Of a stretch of 64,000 nucleotides of DNA, positions 9,986-21,900 are shown piece after piece. The position numbers and the translations under genes were made by a program. Position 1 is the first letter of the stretch. Each line of letters starts with the position of its first letter. The notes under the pieces are model-generated. The model had not been told where the DNA came from. It made no database searches and was given only the letters and a program-made list of their open reading frames with translations. Origin of the DNA: Lysobacter enzymogenes (lineage in GTDB: Bacteria; Pseudomonadota; Gammaproteobacteria; Xanthomonadales; Xanthomonadaceae); contig NZ_FNOG01000003.1 in NCBI RefSeq assembly GCF_900106525.1, positions 661,026-725,025 of the forward strand, read 5' to 3'.

Positions 9986-12079
9986 TCAACGGCTCGAGTT
10001 GTAGGTGATCTCGACCGGATCGTCGCATTCCTGCGTACCGTTGTTGCACACCTTGTAGCTCATGGTGCCGCTGCCGATGATGCGGAAGGTATCGGTATTG
10101 GCGCCGGTGTTGCGGACGGTCTTGAGGATCGCGCCGTTGCGCCAGATGTCGATGTTCTTCTTGCCCTTCTCCCACGACAGGTTGACCGAGGTGCGGTGGT
10201 TCGGCAGCGCGCTGGCCTTGGCTTCGAGACGGCGCGGATAGTTCGCGTCGACGAAGCTGGGGTACAGCGAGATGCCGGCCGAAGCGCGGTAGCCCTTGAT
10301 CTGCACGTACCACACGCCGCCCTTCGGAGTCGGGAAGAAGCAGGTCTCGTTGTTGGACGAGGTGAACGGACGGCAGTCGTACGAGGTGCTGGTCGGCTCG
10401 GCGCCGTACTTGACGTAGATGTCCGAGTCGCCGGTGCCGCTGTACATGGCGAACAGCAGGTTCGACGCGCCGTTGGGCACCAGCAGCTGATAGCGCAGGA
10501 TGCCGTTGGCGCCGACCTCGATGTTGGTCACGGTGATGCCGTTCTCCAGCTCGGTCGCCGGTTCCGGTTCCGGCACCTGCGGATCCGGCGGCAGCGCTTC
10601 GCTGCCCTTGGCCACGGCGACGGCGTAACGCGCGTCGACGATGCCCGAGCCGCACCAGTTGCTCCAGCTGCAGCCGCCCGGCTGGCCGCCGACGTGGGCG
10701 GTGTTGACCAGGATCTTCTCGATCTCGGCCGGGGTCTTCGGCGTAGCCGCCGCCGACTGCATCAGCGCGACCACGCCGGCCACGTGCGGAGCGGCCATCG
10801 AGGTGCCGGCCATCCACGCATAGCCTTCGCCTTCCTGGCCCTGCAGGCCCAGGTTGAGGGTCGACAGGATGTTGTCGGCCGCCGGCTGCGCGCCGGAACC
10901 GCCGGGCGCGGCGACGTCGATCTTGTTGCCGAAGTTGGAATAGCTCGCCAGCGAACCGGCCGGGCCGACCGCCGCAATCGCGATCACGTTGTCGCAGTTG
11001 GCCGGCGAGAAGTTGGCCACGTCGCCGCTGGAGTTGCCGGCGGCGATGACCACGGTGGTGCCGCGCGCGCGCGCCGCAGCGAACGCGGTCTGCTCGGCCG
11101 CGCTGCACGCGCCCGAACCGCCCAGGCTGAGGTTGATGACTTCGGCCGGCGTGGCGTTGTTCGGCACGCCGGTGACGCTGCCGCCCGAGGCCCAGGTCAC
11201 CGCGTCGATGATGTCGGAGGTGTAGCCGCCGCACTTGCCCAGCACGCGCACCGGCTGGACCTTGGCGTTGGGCGCGACGCCGGCGACGCCGACGCCGTTG
11301 TTGCTCACCGCGGCGATGGTGCCGGCCACGTGGGTGCCGTGCCAGCTGCTGTCCTCGGGAATGCCGAAGATGTTGCACTCGCCGTCGTGCCAGTCGCCCG
11401 GATCGTTCGGATCCGCATCGCGGCCGTCGCCGTCGACGCTGACTTCGGGATCGTCGATGAAGTCGTAGCCCGGCAGGATGTTGGCGTTGAGATCGCTGTG
11501 CGGGGTGATGCCGGTGTCGAGCACCGCGACCACGATGCCGTCGCCCTTGGCGATGTCCCAGGCCGGTTCCAGGTTCAGGCCGCCCGGGCCGTTCTTGTAA
11601 TGCCACTGCTGGGCGTAGCCCGGATCGTTGGGCACCATCGAACGGGTCTTCCACGCGTCGCGCACGACCTCGACGATGCTCGAGTCGTTCTTCATCAGCT
11701 CGATCGCCAGATCCTTGATGGCGGCGTCGTCGAGCTGGGTGTCGGTCTTGATCAGCTGCGAACCGGTGGCCAGCGTGCGCAGCGGCTTGATGCCGATGCC
11801 GAGCGTGGCCGCGGCCTTGGCGTACTGCTGGTTCATCGCCGCCGCGCTGACCTTGGCGGCGGCGCCCGGCGCGCGGGTGATGATGAAGCGATTGGTGGTG
11901 GTCGGCTGCGTCAGCTTGGCCGAGGCGAGCTTGGCCGCCTTCGGCGATGCGGCGGCCTTGGCGGCCGGTACCTTGTTGAACGTCGGCAGCTTGCCGCCGG
12001 AATAGGCGACCGGTGCGATCACCACGGCAGTCGCCAGCGCCAGAGCGGTCCATTTCATCGAACGTGCTTTGCGAGTCAT
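9986..12079 (-). CDS. Secreted subtilisin-like serine protease (S8) with C-terminal PPC-type domain
   Basis: A 697-residue preproenzyme. A signal peptide (about residues 1-27) precedes a Lys/Ala-rich propeptide to about residue 148. The catalytic domain shows the S8 triad: Asp188 in VVAVLDTGI, His247 in HGTHVAGTI and Ser427 in GTSMAAPH; Asn349 (AAGNSSGD) forms the oxyanion hole. After PDPQVPEPEPATE comes a prepeptidase-C-terminal-like beta domain (YQLLVPNGASNLLFAMYSG, DSDIYVKYG, VWYVQIKGY), then ~80 residues resembling a fibronectin-like end module. It is probably an extracellular protease exported by Sec and type II secretion. The start at 12079 is chosen because AAGGAAG lies just upstream; a start ten codons earlier is possible. 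Confidence 0.95.
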   Translation of the reverse strand: MTRKARSMKWTALALATAVVIAPVAYSGGKLPTFNKVPAAKAAASPKAAKLASAKLTQPTTTNRFIITRAPGAAAKVSAAAMNQQYAKAAATLGIGIKPLRTLATGSQLIKTDTQLDDAAIKDLAIELMKNDSSIVEVVRDAWKTRSMVPNDPGYAQQWHYKNGPGGLNLEPAWDIAKGDGIVVAVLDTGITPHSDLNANILPGYDFIDDPEVSVDGDGRDADPNDPGDWHDGECNIFGIPEDSSWHGTHVAGTIAAVSNNGVGVAGVAPNAKVQPVRVLGKCGGYTSDIIDAVTWASGGSVTGVPNNATPAEVINLSLGGSGACSAAEQTAFAAARARGTTVVIAAGNSSGDVANFSPANCDNVIAIAAVGPAGSLASYSNFGNKIDVAAPGGSGAQPAADNILSTLNLGLQGQEGEGYAWMAGTSMAAPHVAGVVALMQSAAATPKTPAEIEKILVNTAHVGGQPGGCSWSNWCGSGIVDARYAVAVAKGSEALPPDPQVPEPEPATELENGITVTNIEVGANGILRYQLLVPNGASNLLFAMYSGTGDSDIYVKYGAEPTSTSYDCRPFTSSNNETCFFPTPKGGVWYVQIKGYRASAGISLYPSFVDANYPRRLEAKASALPNHRTSVNLSWEKGKKNIDIWRNGAILKTVRNTGANTDTFRIIGSGTMSYKVCNNGTQECDDPVEITYNSSR

Positions 12080-13231
12080 GACAAACTTCCTTGATCCTTC
12101 GTTGCGCATGATCCCCTTCGCATCCCCTGTCGAGCGTCGGGCCTTGGTCCGCGCAGGCGCCGTGGCGGCCGCCGTCGCGGGACTTGCTTAGCGCGACGCG
12201 CGCGGCGCGTCGCCGGCGCGTAGCGGCATGCTTCGCGCGCAGCCGCCCGTTCCCATGCGCTGTAAGCGGCGTGGAAGGCGCTCAGTCGTGCGTGCGTGGG
12301 CGCAGGGGCGGGCCGCTGCGCCGGTTACCGGTCTACGGATGAGACTGCTGGTTGAAGACTGAAAGCCCATGCAGGACGCCCCCACTACCGCGTATCGCGA
12401 CTGCACCATGCTGGCGCGCGTGCGTCGCACGCGCTGCGCAAGGACGGTGCCGTTCCATGTCGCGCGACCCCCTGCAAGTCGCCCGCGTTCGAAGCTAATT
12501 GAGCGCGCAGGTGACGTGCAAGTGTCATCGAAGCCGTGCCAGCGCGATGAATGCGACTGAGCGCACAGACGCGAATACCGCGGTTTTTCTGCGCTTTCGC
12601 GGTGCGGCGCGCGCAGGCCTGGATTTGCAGGCGTTTTTTCGTTTCCGCACGTCGCCGCGGCGATGCGCGCGGTTTTTTCCGGCGAAAAATTTTCTTTCGG
12701 AAGTGTGAACTTCGTCGGCGCGCTTTCTGATGCGCTGCGGGCGATTTTCTTGCGCTTTGCCACTGTTCTTGCATTCGCATGCGACGCGATGCGAGCGCGG
12801 TGCGCGCTCGCGCGCGAATTTGTTTCTGTTGTGGAATCGCCGGCGCGGGCGAATGAAAGTGCACGCCAGTGCGATCGAGATCGCGCGATGGAGCGGGCCG
12901 GCGTTGCATCGCTGCAACATGGGCGCGGAGCGGATCGGAGAGGTCGTCGACCGGTCGGGGCGACATCGAAGGTGCGGGCGCGCAGGCGGATGTGGCTAGC
13001 GGGCGAGCGGTAGCGGTCGGGTTTCGGCCGCGCAACCGGGCGAGGCGGGCCGGCCCCCGGGCGTCGGTAGGGATGGCCGGAACCGCTCCTTACGCGCATT
13101 CAGGGACCGGTGGCAGCCCGGTCGAGCGGTCGCGATCCGGAAGTTGCTCGTGGGGAATGTCGTAAGTTGCTGATTTAAAAGGAGAGAGGGGCGAATTCTC
13201 GCCCTGCGCCGGCCCCGCCGAACCCGCCCGG
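12080..13231. other. Long gene-free region upstream of the protease
   Basis: About 1.15 kb between the protease and the rplU promoter. No frame on either strand looks coding: translations are Arg/Ala/Ser-rich without domains. The middle (about 12,560-12,850) is clearly lower in GC than its surroundings, with runs such as GGTTTTTTCCGGCGAAAAAT and alternating GCG/CGC words. It should contain the protease promoter; I cannot assign one. Confidence 0.5.
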
Positions 13232-13260
13232 TTGCCGTAACTCGCTGAAGCGCCTAGAAT
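13232..13260 (+). promoter_or_regulatory. Candidate sigma-70 promoter for rplU-rpmA
   Basis: TTGCCG at 13232-13237 and TAGAAT at 13255-13260 are separated by 17 bases, 64 bases before the rplU start. The same -10 word precedes the tRNA-Thr gene and rpsP in this window, which supports it as a strong local promoter type. Confidence 0.65.
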
Positions 13261-13324
13261 TCCGCTTCTGTCCGTCCATCCCTGGGCGGCGCAGGACCAA
13301 AAATAACTACAGAGGAATCTGGTC

Positions 13325-13645
13325 ATGTACGCAGTTCTGGTCACCGGCGGTAAGCAATACCGCGTGATGCAAGGCGAGACGCTCCGCGTCGAGCTGCTGG
13401 ACGTCGAAGCCGGCAGCGAAATCAAGTTCGACACCGTGCTGATGCTCGGCGACGGCGAAGGCATCAAGATCGGCGACGCGCTCAAGGGCGCCAGCGTCAC
13501 CGCCAAGGTCGTCGGCCACGGCCGCGCCGACAAGGTGCGCATCGTCAAGTTCCGCCGCCGCAAGCACCATCGCAAGCAGATGGGCCACCGTCAGCACTAC
13601 ACCGAAATCCAGATCACCGGCATCGCCGGTGGCGACAACAAGTAA
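13325..13645 (+). CDS. rplU: 50S ribosomal protein L21
   Basis: A 106-residue L21, which binds 23S rRNA in the large subunit. The start [14 protein letters not shown] and the basic segment [16 protein letters not shown] are diagnostic, and length is normal. GAGGAA lies nine bases before the ATG. It is the first gene of the conserved rplU-rpmA pair, with 12 bases to rpmA, and obgE follows after a terminator. Confidence 0.98.
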   Translation: MYAVLVTGGKQYRVMQGETLRVELLDVEAGSEIKFDTVLMLGDGEGIKIGDALKGASVTAKVVGHGRADKVRIVKFRRRKHHRKQMGHRQHYTEIQITGIAGGDNK

Positions 13646-13657
13646 GGAGCAGCAGCC

Positions 13658-13918
13658 ATGGCACACAAAAAGGGCGTAGGTTCCACCCGCAACGGCCGCG
13701 ACTCCAACCCGAAGTACCTGGGCGTGAAGATCTACGGCGGCCAGGCCATCGAGGCCGGCAACATCATCGTGCGTCAGCGCGGCACCCAGTTCCACCCGGG
13801 CGCCAACGTCGGCCTCGGCCGCGACCACACCCTGTTCGCGCTGATCAACGGCAAGGTCGAGTTCTCGACCAAGGGCCCGAAGAGCCGCCGCACCGTCAGC
13901 GTCGTCGCCGCCGAGTAA
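13658..13918 (+). CDS. rpmA: 50S ribosomal protein L27
   Basis: An 86-residue L27 located near the peptidyl-transferase centre. The N-terminus [20 protein letters not shown] is the family signature. GGAGCAG lies just upstream of the ATG. It is cotranscribed with rplU and ends shortly before a strong hairpin terminator. Confidence 0.98.
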   Translation: MAHKKGVGSTRNGRDSNPKYLGVKIYGGQAIEAGNIIVRQRGTQFHPGANVGLGRDHTLFALINGKVEFSTKGPKSRRTVSVVAAE

Positions 13919-13943
13919 TCGCGCCGCGACGTTTGCTGCGAGG

Positions 13944-13967
13944 AGCCCCGCTTCGGCGGGGTTTTTC
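13944..13967 (+). terminator. Rho-independent terminator after rpmA
   Basis: Stem GCCCCGC / GCGGGG with a TTC loop, followed directly by TTTTTCGTTT, 25 bases after the rpmA stop. It separates rplU-rpmA from obgE. Confidence 0.88.
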
Positions 13968-14072
13968 GTTTCAAGGGCAGGCGATGAGGGCAGTGGGCCA
14001 TTGGGGAACGAAGATTCCCCGCCTGCGCTCTCGTTCGCCGTCCCGGGCCGGCATCGCGGCGCGCCGAGTTAG

Positions 14073-15200
<1,128 letters not shown>

Positions 15201-15417
15201 GCCTCGGGCTCGGTTTCGTCAAAACGTGAACCTGTCGCGGCGCCCTGAGCGCCGCGGCGCTGCCGTGCGCGCGCGTCGCGCGGCCGGCTTCAATCTGGCT
15301 TCACCGGCCGCGCCGAAGATGCGCGGCATGTTCGCATCCGCGGCTACGTCGGACTTCGCATCGCTGCGCTTGCGCGCGGGCGGGCAGGGCGCGGCCGCAT
15401 CGGAAAAAACGCAGGCA

Positions 15418-15444
15418 AACAAAAACCCGGCCGAAGCCGGGTTT
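15418..15444 (-). terminator. Rho-independent terminator of rpsT
   Basis: On the minus strand the stem AAACCCGGC / GCCGGGTTT with a TTCG loop is followed by TTGTTTG. It starts about 30 bases after the rpsT stop. Confidence 0.88.
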
Positions 15445-15474
15445 GTGTTCATCGCAGCCCGGAAGGGCGGCGAA

Positions 15475-15747
15475 TCAAGCGGCGGTAGCCAGCGCCTTGA
15501 TGCGCGCGGCCAGGCGGCTCTTGTGACGGGCGGCCTTGTTCTTGTGGATCAGGCCGCGGGCGCTGAAACGGTCGAGGATCGGCTGGGCGACGTCGAAAGC
15601 GGACTTGGCACCGGCGGCGTCGTTCTCGCCGAGGGCCTTGAGCACCTTCTTGACGGCGGTGCGGAGCATCGAACGCTGGCTGCCGTTGCGGGCGTTGCGC
15701 ACGACAGTCTGCTTGGCGCGCTTCTTGGCGGACTTGATGTTTGCCAC
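15475..15747 (-). CDS. rpsT: 30S ribosomal protein S20
   Basis: A 90-residue S20 binding 16S rRNA. The sequence [20 protein letters not shown] at the N-terminus and the C-terminal [18 protein letters not shown] are diagnostic. The start codon is GTG at 15745-15747 with AGGA eight bases upstream; S20 commonly uses a non-AUG start, linked in E. coli to autoregulation. It is a monocistronic unit, divergent from murJ, as is usual in Gammaproteobacteria. Confidence 0.97.
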   Translation of the reverse strand: MANIKSAKKRAKQTVVRNARNGSQRSMLRTAVKKVLKALGENDAAGAKSAFDVAQPILDRFSARGLIHKNKAARHKSRLAARIKALATAA

Positions 15748-15959
15748 GGTGAATTCCTGAAAAATTGGGTTGAAAACGTGAATGAAGCTGGACGAAAAAC
15801 GAGGCGCCGGGCGCCGGTCGGAACCGGGTGCGACGCAATCGCGGAAAATCAGACCCAAAAGTATGGGCGATTCAGGGGCTTGCGTCAACCCGGTGGACTT
15901 TGGGCAAAGCCGGGGCGGGCAAATCCGGGCCGAACGAACCGCAGTCGAGGAAGGCGGGC

Positions 15960-17588
15960 ATGAGTAAGGGCGGCCTGCTGCGGTCCTCGGTGGTGTTCAG
16001 CGCGATGACCTTCATCTCGCGCGTCACCGGCCTGATCCGCGACCAAGTTTACGCCTGGCAGTTCGGCGCCAGCCCGGCCATGGACGCGTTCTTCATCGCG
16101 TTCAGAATCCCGAACTTCATGCGCCGGCTCTCGGCCGAGGGCTCGTTCTCGATGGCCTTCGTGCCGGTCCTGGCCGAGTACAAGGAAACCCACGACCACG
16201 CCGCGGTCAAGGAACTCATCGACCGGGTCACCGGCACGCTGACGGCGGCGCTGGTGGTGCTGACCGCGGTCGTGGTGCTGGCCGCGCCCTGGGTCATGGG
16301 CGTGTTTGCACCGGGCTTCGCCCCGGGCAGCGAGCAGTACCGGCTGGCGACCCAGATGCTGCAGATCACCTTCCCCTACGCCTTGTTCATTTCGCTGGCG
16401 TCGCTGGTCGGCGGGGTGCTCAACAGCTACGAGAAGTTCGCGGTGCCGGCGCTGTCGCCGGTGCTGCTGAATGTCTCGATGATCGCCGCGGCCGCCGCCG
16501 CGGCGCCCTTGATGCGGCCGTTCGGCGCCGAGCCGGTGCTGGCGCTGGCCTGGGGCGTGTTCTTCGCCGGCGTGCTGCAGTTGGTGTTCCAGTTGCCGGC
16601 GCTGGCCAAGCTCGGCTTGTTGCCGCGGCCGCGTTGGGGCTGGCAGCACTCGGGCGTGCGCAAGATCCTCAAGCTGATGGTGCCGACGCTGTTCGGCTCG
16701 TCGGTGGCCCAGCTCAATCTGTTGCTCAACACCGCGCTGGCCTCGTTCCTGATCGTCGGCAGCGTGAGCTGGCTGTATCTGACCGATCGCCTGCTCGAGT
16801 TCCCGCTGGGCATGTTCGGCGTCGCGATCGGCACGGTGATCCTGCCGCATCTGTCCAAGCGCCATGCCGCGACCGACAGCGAGGGCTATTCCAAGGCCCT
16901 GGACTGGGGTTTCCGGCTGTGTCTGCTGATCGGCATTCCGGCCTGCCTGGGCTTGGTGCTGTGCGCCGAGGCGCTGATCGCGGCGCTGTTCCAGTACGGC
17001 CGGCTGACCCCGCAGGACACCCAGATGATCCGCCTGAGCCTGATGGCGCAGTCGACCGCGGTGCCGGCGTTCTTGCTGGTGAAGGTGCTGGCGCCGGCGT
17101 TCTATTCGCGCCAGGACACCAAGACCCCGGTCAAGTCGGCGGTGGTGTCGGTGGCGGTCAACCTGATCTCCACCGTGGTGCTGTTGCTGCTGGCGGTGTA
17201 TTTCACCGACGCCGGCCGCGCTGCGCTGGCGCGCGGGGCGGGCCTGACCCAGGCGCTGGGCGAGGTGCCCGGCGCGCACGCCTGCCTGGCCCTGGCCATC
17301 GCCATCGCCGGCTGGACCAACGCCCTGCAACTGGCCTGGTACCTGCGCCGGGCGCGGGTGTACCGGCGCCAGCCGGGCTGGGGCCGGTTCCTGCGCCAGA
17401 TCGGCGTAGCCAGCCTGGGCCTGAGCGCGGTGGTGCTGTTCCTGCTGTGGCTGTGGCCGGGCTGGACCGGCTGGCCGTGGTGGGAGCGGGCCTGGAAGCT
17501 GGCGGCGGTGGTCGGCGCCGGCGGCGCGGCGTATGGCGCGCTGCTGTGGCTGCAGGGCATCCGGCCGCGGGATCTGCGCGGGCATTGA
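15960..17588 (+). CDS. murJ: Lipid II flippase MurJ (MviN)
   Basis: A 542-residue polytopic inner-membrane protein of the MOP superfamily, normal length with about 14 predicted membrane segments. It moves lipid II to the periplasmic face for peptidoglycan synthesis. Signature parts are [40 protein letters not shown] near the N-terminus, and [20 protein letters not shown] in the middle. The start at 15960 is supported by GAGGAAGG upstream; extension upstream would enter the rpsT promoter region. It lies divergent from rpsT, as in many relatives, and precedes ribF after a repeat-bearing gap. Confidence 0.97.
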   Translation: MSKGGLLRSSVVFSAMTFISRVTGLIRDQVYAWQFGASPAMDAFFIAFRIPNFMRRLSAEGSFSMAFVPVLAEYKETHDHAAVKELIDRVTGTLTAALVVLTAVVVLAAPWVMGVFAPGFAPGSEQYRLATQMLQITFPYALFISLASLVGGVLNSYEKFAVPALSPVLLNVSMIAAAAAAAPLMRPFGAEPVLALAWGVFFAGVLQLVFQLPALAKLGLLPRPRWGWQHSGVRKILKLMVPTLFGSSVAQLNLLLNTALASFLIVGSVSWLYLTDRLLEFPLGMFGVAIGTVILPHLSKRHAATDSEGYSKALDWGFRLCLLIGIPACLGLVLCAEALIAALFQYGRLTPQDTQMIRLSLMAQSTAVPAFLLVKVLAPAFYSRQDTKTPVKSAVVSVAVNLISTVVLLLLAVYFTDAGRAALARGAGLTQALGEVPGAHACLALAIAIAGWTNALQLAWYLRRARVYRRQPGWGRFLRQIGVASLGLSAVVLFLLWLWPGWTGWPWWERAWKLAAVVGAGGAAYGALLWLQGIRPRDLRGH

Positions 17589-17609
17589 GCCTTCGGATGC
17601 TTGGCCTGG

Positions 17610-17690
17610 TGGGAGGGCCTTCAGGCCGGAGGCTTTCGGCTCAGGTCGCGATGCTCTGGCACAAAAGCGTCGGGCCTGAAGGCCCTCCCA
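17610..17690. repeat. REP-like inverted repeat, family 2
   Basis: Arms 17610-17627 and 17673-17690 are exact 18-base reverse complements (core GAGGGCCTTCAGGCC) separated by 45 bases. It is located in the 312-base murJ-ribF gap, 22 bases after the murJ stop; the rest of the gap holds the candidate ribF promoter and no gene. Confidence 0.88.
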
Positions 17691-17814
17691 CAAAAGCCTA
17701 GGCCTTTGGGCAAAACCCGGTTCCAACAAAACCAGGTTCCACAAAGCCCGGTTTCCACAAGGCCTCAAGGGACGTTTGCAGGCCAACCGCGCCCAACCGC
17801 GGCGCCGGGTGCCA

Positions 17815-17841
17815 TTGAGAGCGGCGGCCGGCGGCTATACT
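17815..17841 (+). promoter_or_regulatory. Possible promoter for ribF-ileS-lspA-ispH
   Basis: TTGAGA at 17815-17820 and TATACT at 17836-17841, but the 15-base spacer is short. It lies 59 bases before the ribF ATG. The -10 word also occurs upstream of ffh (55070-55075). Confidence 0.4.
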
Positions 17842-17900
17842 TCCTGATTCATCCTTCAAGCCGTATCCCGGGCGACCGGGTTTCCCACGCCAGAATCCGA

Positions 17901-18908
17901 ATGAGCAGGCTGTTTCGAGACGTCGACCGCGGGATCCGTTGCCCGCACGGCAGTGTGGTCTGCATCGGCGCCTTCGATGGCCTGCATCTGGGTCATCGCG
18001 CGCTGGTGCGCCACACGGTGGCGCGCGCGCGCGCGTTGGGCGTGCCGGCGGTGGCGCTGAGCTTCGAGCCGCTGCCGCGCGAGTTCTTCGCCCCGGCCGC
18101 GCCGCCGCCGCGCTTGCTGCTGCCGCGGGCCAAGGCCGAAGGCCTGCTGGCGCTGGACGCCGACCAGGTCGGCCTGCTGCGCTTCAACCGCGCGCTGAGC
18201 AGTTGGAGCGGCGAGGAATTCGTCGAGCGCGTGCTGGTGAAGCAACTGGCTGCGCGCGAAGTGTGGGTCGGCCCGGAGTTCCGTTTCGGCAAGGCGCGCG
18301 GCGGCGACATCGCGCTGCTGCGGCGGATGGGCGAGACGGCCGGCTTCAGTGCGCACGAAATCGAGCCGGTGCATCTGGACGGCGAGCGCGTGTCCAGCAC
18401 CCGCATCCGCGAAACCATCCTGGCCGGCGATTTCGCCGCTGCCGCGCGCTTGCTCGGCCGGCCTTACGCGATCGGCGGCCACGTGGTGCGCGGCCAGCAG
18501 CTCGGCCGCACCCTCGGTTTTCCCACCGCCAACCTGCGTTTCGGCGGCAAGACGCCGGCGCTGTCGGGCATCTACGCGACCTGGGTGCACGGCGTCGGCG
18601 AGCGGCCGTGGCCGTCGGTGTCGAGCCTGGGCACGCGCCCGACCGTGGCCGGGGTGGAGCCGCTGCTGGAAGCGCATCTGTTCGATTTCGACGGCGACCT
18701 GTACGGTCGCAGGATCGAGGTCGAATTCGTCGCCCACCTGCGCGCCGAACTCAAGTTCCCCGACCTGGCGACGTTGACCCAGCAGATGCACCGCGACGCC
18801 GCGCAAGCGCGCGAGCTGCTCGCGCTGGACGCGCAGCGCCGCCGCTGGACTCCCGCTACGCCGCCCGACCCGCGCCGCGCCGCCGACGCGGCCGAGCACA
18901 CCGCATAA
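17901..18908 (+). CDS. ribF: Bifunctional riboflavin kinase / FAD synthetase
   Basis: A 335-residue RibF making FMN and then FAD. The N-terminal adenylyltransferase domain has GAFDGLHLGHRALV and the loop VSSTRIRETI; the C-terminal riboflavin kinase domain has GHVVRGQQLGRTLGFPTANL with the PTAN metal/nucleotide motif. Length is near the usual ~310, with an Ala/Arg/Pro tail of ~25 residues. It heads the block ribF-ileS-lspA-ispH, the order found in many Gammaproteobacteria, with 51 bases to ileS. Confidence 0.96.
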   Translation: MSRLFRDVDRGIRCPHGSVVCIGAFDGLHLGHRALVRHTVARARALGVPAVALSFEPLPREFFAPAAPPPRLLLPRAKAEGLLALDADQVGLLRFNRALSSWSGEEFVERVLVKQLAAREVWVGPEFRFGKARGGDIALLRRMGETAGFSAHEIEPVHLDGERVSSTRIRETILAGDFAAAARLLGRPYAIGGHVVRGQQLGRTLGFPTANLRFGGKTPALSGIYATWVHGVGERPWPSVSSLGTRPTVAGVEPLLEAHLFDFDGDLYGRRIEVEFVAHLRAELKFPDLATLTQQMHRDAAQARELLALDAQRRRWTPATPPDPRRAADAAEHTA

Positions 18909-18959
18909 GCCGCCGACGCGGCCCAAACCGATCCGCCGAACACCCGTCCGAGACCCGCT

Positions 18960-21896
18960 GTGACCAACGACCCGAGCCAACCCGCCGCCGGCAACCCGTA
19001 CAAGGCCAGCTTGCTGCTGCCGGCGACCGAATTCCCGATGCGCGGCGACCTGCCCAAGCGCGAGCCGGAGACCCTGGCGCGCTGGGAAAGCGAAGGCCTG
19101 TATCAGCGGATTCGCGAGAAGGTGAAGGACCGCGAGCGCAGCTTCGTGCTCCACGACGGCCCGCCGTACGCCAACGGCGAGATCCACATCGGCCATGCGC
19201 TCAACAAGGTGCTCAAGGACATCGTGGTCAAGTCCAAGCTGCTGTCCGGCTTCGACGCGCCCTACGTGCCGGGCTGGGACTGCCACGGCCTGCCGATCGA
19301 GACCAAGGTCGAGAAGACCTACGGCAAGGTCGGCGAGAAGCTCGACGCGGCCCAGTTCCGCGCCAAGTGCCGCGAGTACGCCGCCACCCAGATCGACCTG
19401 CAGCGCCGCGACTTCAAGCGCCTGGGCGTGATCGGCGATTGGGAGAATCCGTACCTGACCATGGATTTCCGCTACGAGGCGGACATCATGCGGTCGCTGG
19501 CCAAGATCGTCGAACGCGGCCATCTGGTGCGCGGCTCCAAGCCGGTGCACTGGTGCTTCGACTGCGGCTCGGCCCTGGCCGAGGCGGAGATCGAGTACCA
19601 CGACAAGGAATCGACCCAGATCTACGTGCGTTATCCGGTGCTCGACCGCAAGCGCGTGTTCGACGTGTTCGGGATCGAGGACGACGGCAGCCCGCTGTCG
19701 GTGCCGATCTGGACGACCACGCCGTGGACGCTGCCGGCGAGCCTGGCGGTGTCGATGGGCCCGCAGGTCGAGTATTCGCTGGTGCGGATCGAGCCGGGCG
19801 AAGAGGCTTTGTTCAAGGAGCCGGGCCAGCGTCCGGAATACCTGCTGATCGCCAGCGAACTGGTCAGCGCGGTGTTGGCCGCGATCACCCAGGCCGATGC
19901 GCTCAAGCAGGGCCACAGCGTGGAAACCCGCGACTGGTCCGCGCATCCGGGCGAGGCCTTCGAAGGCCTGCGCCTGCGCCATCCGTTCTACGCCGACCGC
20001 GAAATCCCGGTGCTGCTGGGCGACCACGTCACCACCGACGCCGGCACCGGCGCGGTGCATACCGCGCCCGGCCACGGCCAGGAGGACTACGCGGTCTCGC
20101 TCAAGTACGGCCTGATCGCGCGCTACAACGCCGCCCAGATCAACCCGGTCGACGCGCGCGGCCTGTACCTGCCGTCGACGCCGGCGGCGGGCGAGCACGT
20201 GCTGGCCGGCAAGCACATCTTCAAGAGCGACGAGCTGCTGCTGCAGATCCTGCGCGAGAACGGCGCGCTGCTGGCGCGCGGCAGGATCAAGCACAGCTAT
20301 CCGCACTGCTGGCGGCACAAGACGCCGGTGGTGTTCCGCGCCACCCCGCAGTGGTTCATCTCGATGGAGCAGGCCGGGCTGCGCCGCGATGCGCTGGCCG
20401 CGATCCCGGGCGTGACCTGGATCCCGGGCTGGGGCGAGTCGCGCATCTACAACATGATCGAGAGCCGTCCGGACTGGACGATTTCGCGCCAGCGCTACTG
20501 GGGCGTGCCGATCGCGCTGTTCTTCCATCGCGAGACCGGCCAGCCGCATGCGCGCACGGTCGAGATCATGCGCCAGGTCGCCGACGCGGTGGAGCGCGAG
20601 GGCGTGGACGCGTGGTACGCGATGACCGCCGAGCAGTTGCTGGGCGATGAGGCCGGCGACTACGAGAAGGTCACCGACATCCTCGATGTCTGGTTCGACT
20701 CCGGCGCCAGCCACGAATGCGTGCTCGCGCAGCGTCCGCAAGACGGCCTGCGCAAGCCGGCCGACCTGTACCTGGAAGGCTCCGACCAGCACCGCGGCTG
20801 GTTCCACAGCGCGCTGCTGACCGGCGTGGCGATGGACGGCGTGGCGCCGTACCGGCAGGTGCTGACCCACGGCTTCACCGTCGACGAGCAGGGCAAGAAG
20901 CAGTCCAAGTCGCTCGGCAACGTGGTGGTGCCGCAGAAGGTCATCGACGCGATGGGCGCGGACGTGCTGCGCCTGTGGGTGGCCTCGACCGACTTCAGCG
21001 CTGAGATGTCGGTGTCGGACAAGATCCTCAAGCAGAACGCCGACGTCTACCGCCGCATCCGCAACACCGCGCGGTTCCTGCTCGGCAATCTCAGCGGCTT
21101 CGACCCGGCGCGCGATTCGGTGGCGCTGGCGGACATGGTCGCGCTCGACCGCTGGATCGTGCATCGCGCCAGCGACGTGCAGGACCGCATCGTCGCGGCG
21201 TACGAGCGCTACGACTTCGCCGAGATCGTGCAGCTGCTGTCGAACTTCTGCAGCGTCGATCTGGGCTCGCTGTACCTGGACGTGACCAAGGACCGGCTGT
21301 ACACCATGCGCGAGGATTCGCGCGGCCGCCGTTCGGCGCAGAGCGCGATGTACCGCATCGCCGAAGCGTTCGTGCGCTGGATCGCGCCGGTGCTGGCGTT
21401 CACCGCCGACGAGATGTGGCGTCACCTGCCGGCCAACACCGAGAACGGCGCGCGCGAAGACAATGTGCTGTTCGCCACCTGGTACGACGGCCTGGCGCCG
21501 CTGCCGGCGGACGCGGCGCTGTCGGACGAGGACTTCAAGCGCCTGCTGGAGTTGCGCGAGAACGTCACCCGCGCGCTCGAGCCGATGCGCGCGGCCGGCG
21601 AGATCGGTGCGGCGCTGGAAGCGGAGATCACCCTGCGTTGTGGCGTCGCCGACCAGAATTGGCTGGCGCCGCTGACCGACGAGCTGCGTTTCCTGTTCAT
21701 CAGCGGCGACGTCGACGTGGTGGCCGACGACGGCATCCAGGACATCGCCGTGCTGGCCGCGCCGACGAGCAAGCGCAAGTGCGTGCGTTGCTGGCACTAC
21801 CGCGCCGACGTCGGTTCCGATTCGAAGCATCCCGAGCTGTGCGGACGCTGCGTCAGCAACGTCGAAGGCCCGGGCGAAGACCGGCGCTGGTTCTGA
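18960..21896 (+). CDS. ileS: Isoleucyl-tRNA synthetase
   Basis: A 978-residue class Ia synthetase. The HIGH motif is in [20 protein letters not shown] and the second motif in [14 protein letters not shown], where the usual Met of KMSKS is Gln. The editing (CP1) domain is present ([33 protein letters not shown]). Two C-terminal CxxC zinc sites (CVRCW and CGRC) complete it. The start is GTG at 18960, placing [20 protein letters not shown] at the N-terminus; no strong ribosome-binding site is visible, so translation may be partly coupled to ribF. A hairpin follows the stop. Confidence 0.97.
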   Translation: MTNDPSQPAAGNPYKASLLLPATEFPMRGDLPKREPETLARWESEGLYQRIREKVKDRERSFVLHDGPPYANGEIHIGHALNKVLKDIVVKSKLLSGFDAPYVPGWDCHGLPIETKVEKTYGKVGEKLDAAQFRAKCREYAATQIDLQRRDFKRLGVIGDWENPYLTMDFRYEADIMRSLAKIVERGHLVRGSKPVHWCFDCGSALAEAEIEYHDKESTQIYVRYPVLDRKRVFDVFGIEDDGSPLSVPIWTTTPWTLPASLAVSMGPQVEYSLVRIEPGEEALFKEPGQRPEYLLIASELVSAVLAAITQADALKQGHSVETRDWSAHPGEAFEGLRLRHPFYADREIPVLLGDHVTTDAGTGAVHTAPGHGQEDYAVSLKYGLIARYNAAQINPVDARGLYLPSTPAAGEHVLAGKHIFKSDELLLQILRENGALLARGRIKHSYPHCWRHKTPVVFRATPQWFISMEQAGLRRDALAAIPGVTWIPGWGESRIYNMIESRPDWTISRQRYWGVPIALFFHRETGQPHARTVEIMRQVADAVEREGVDAWYAMTAEQLLGDEAGDYEKVTDILDVWFDSGASHECVLAQRPQDGLRKPADLYLEGSDQHRGWFHSALLTGVAMDGVAPYRQVLTHGFTVDEQGKKQSKSLGNVVVPQKVIDAMGADVLRLWVASTDFSAEMSVSDKILKQNADVYRRIRNTARFLLGNLSGFDPARDSVALADMVALDRWIVHRASDVQDRIVAAYERYDFAEIVQLLSNFCSVDLGSLYLDVTKDRLYTMREDSRGRRSAQSAMYRIAEAFVRWIAPVLAFTADEMWRHLPANTENGAREDNVLFATWYDGLAPLPADAALSDEDFKRLLELRENVTRALEPMRAAGEIGAALEAEITLRCGVADQNWLAPLTDELRFLFISGDVDVVADDGIQDIAVLAAPTSKRKCVRCWHYRADVGSDSKHPELCGRCVSNVEGPGEDRRWF

Positions 21897-21900
21897 TGCG

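Noticed and set aside
12188..13099. A 303-codon minus-strand frame in the long gene-free region
   Set aside because: It is Arg/Ser/Ala-rich with no domain, no ribosome-binding site and reading through sequence of shifted base composition; I treat the region as non-coding.
17856..21830. Very long open frame on the minus strand opposite ribF and ileS
   Set aside because: It lies entirely antisense to two well-recognised genes; the translation is His/Arg/Ala/Gln-rich without domains, as expected from high-GC third-position bias.
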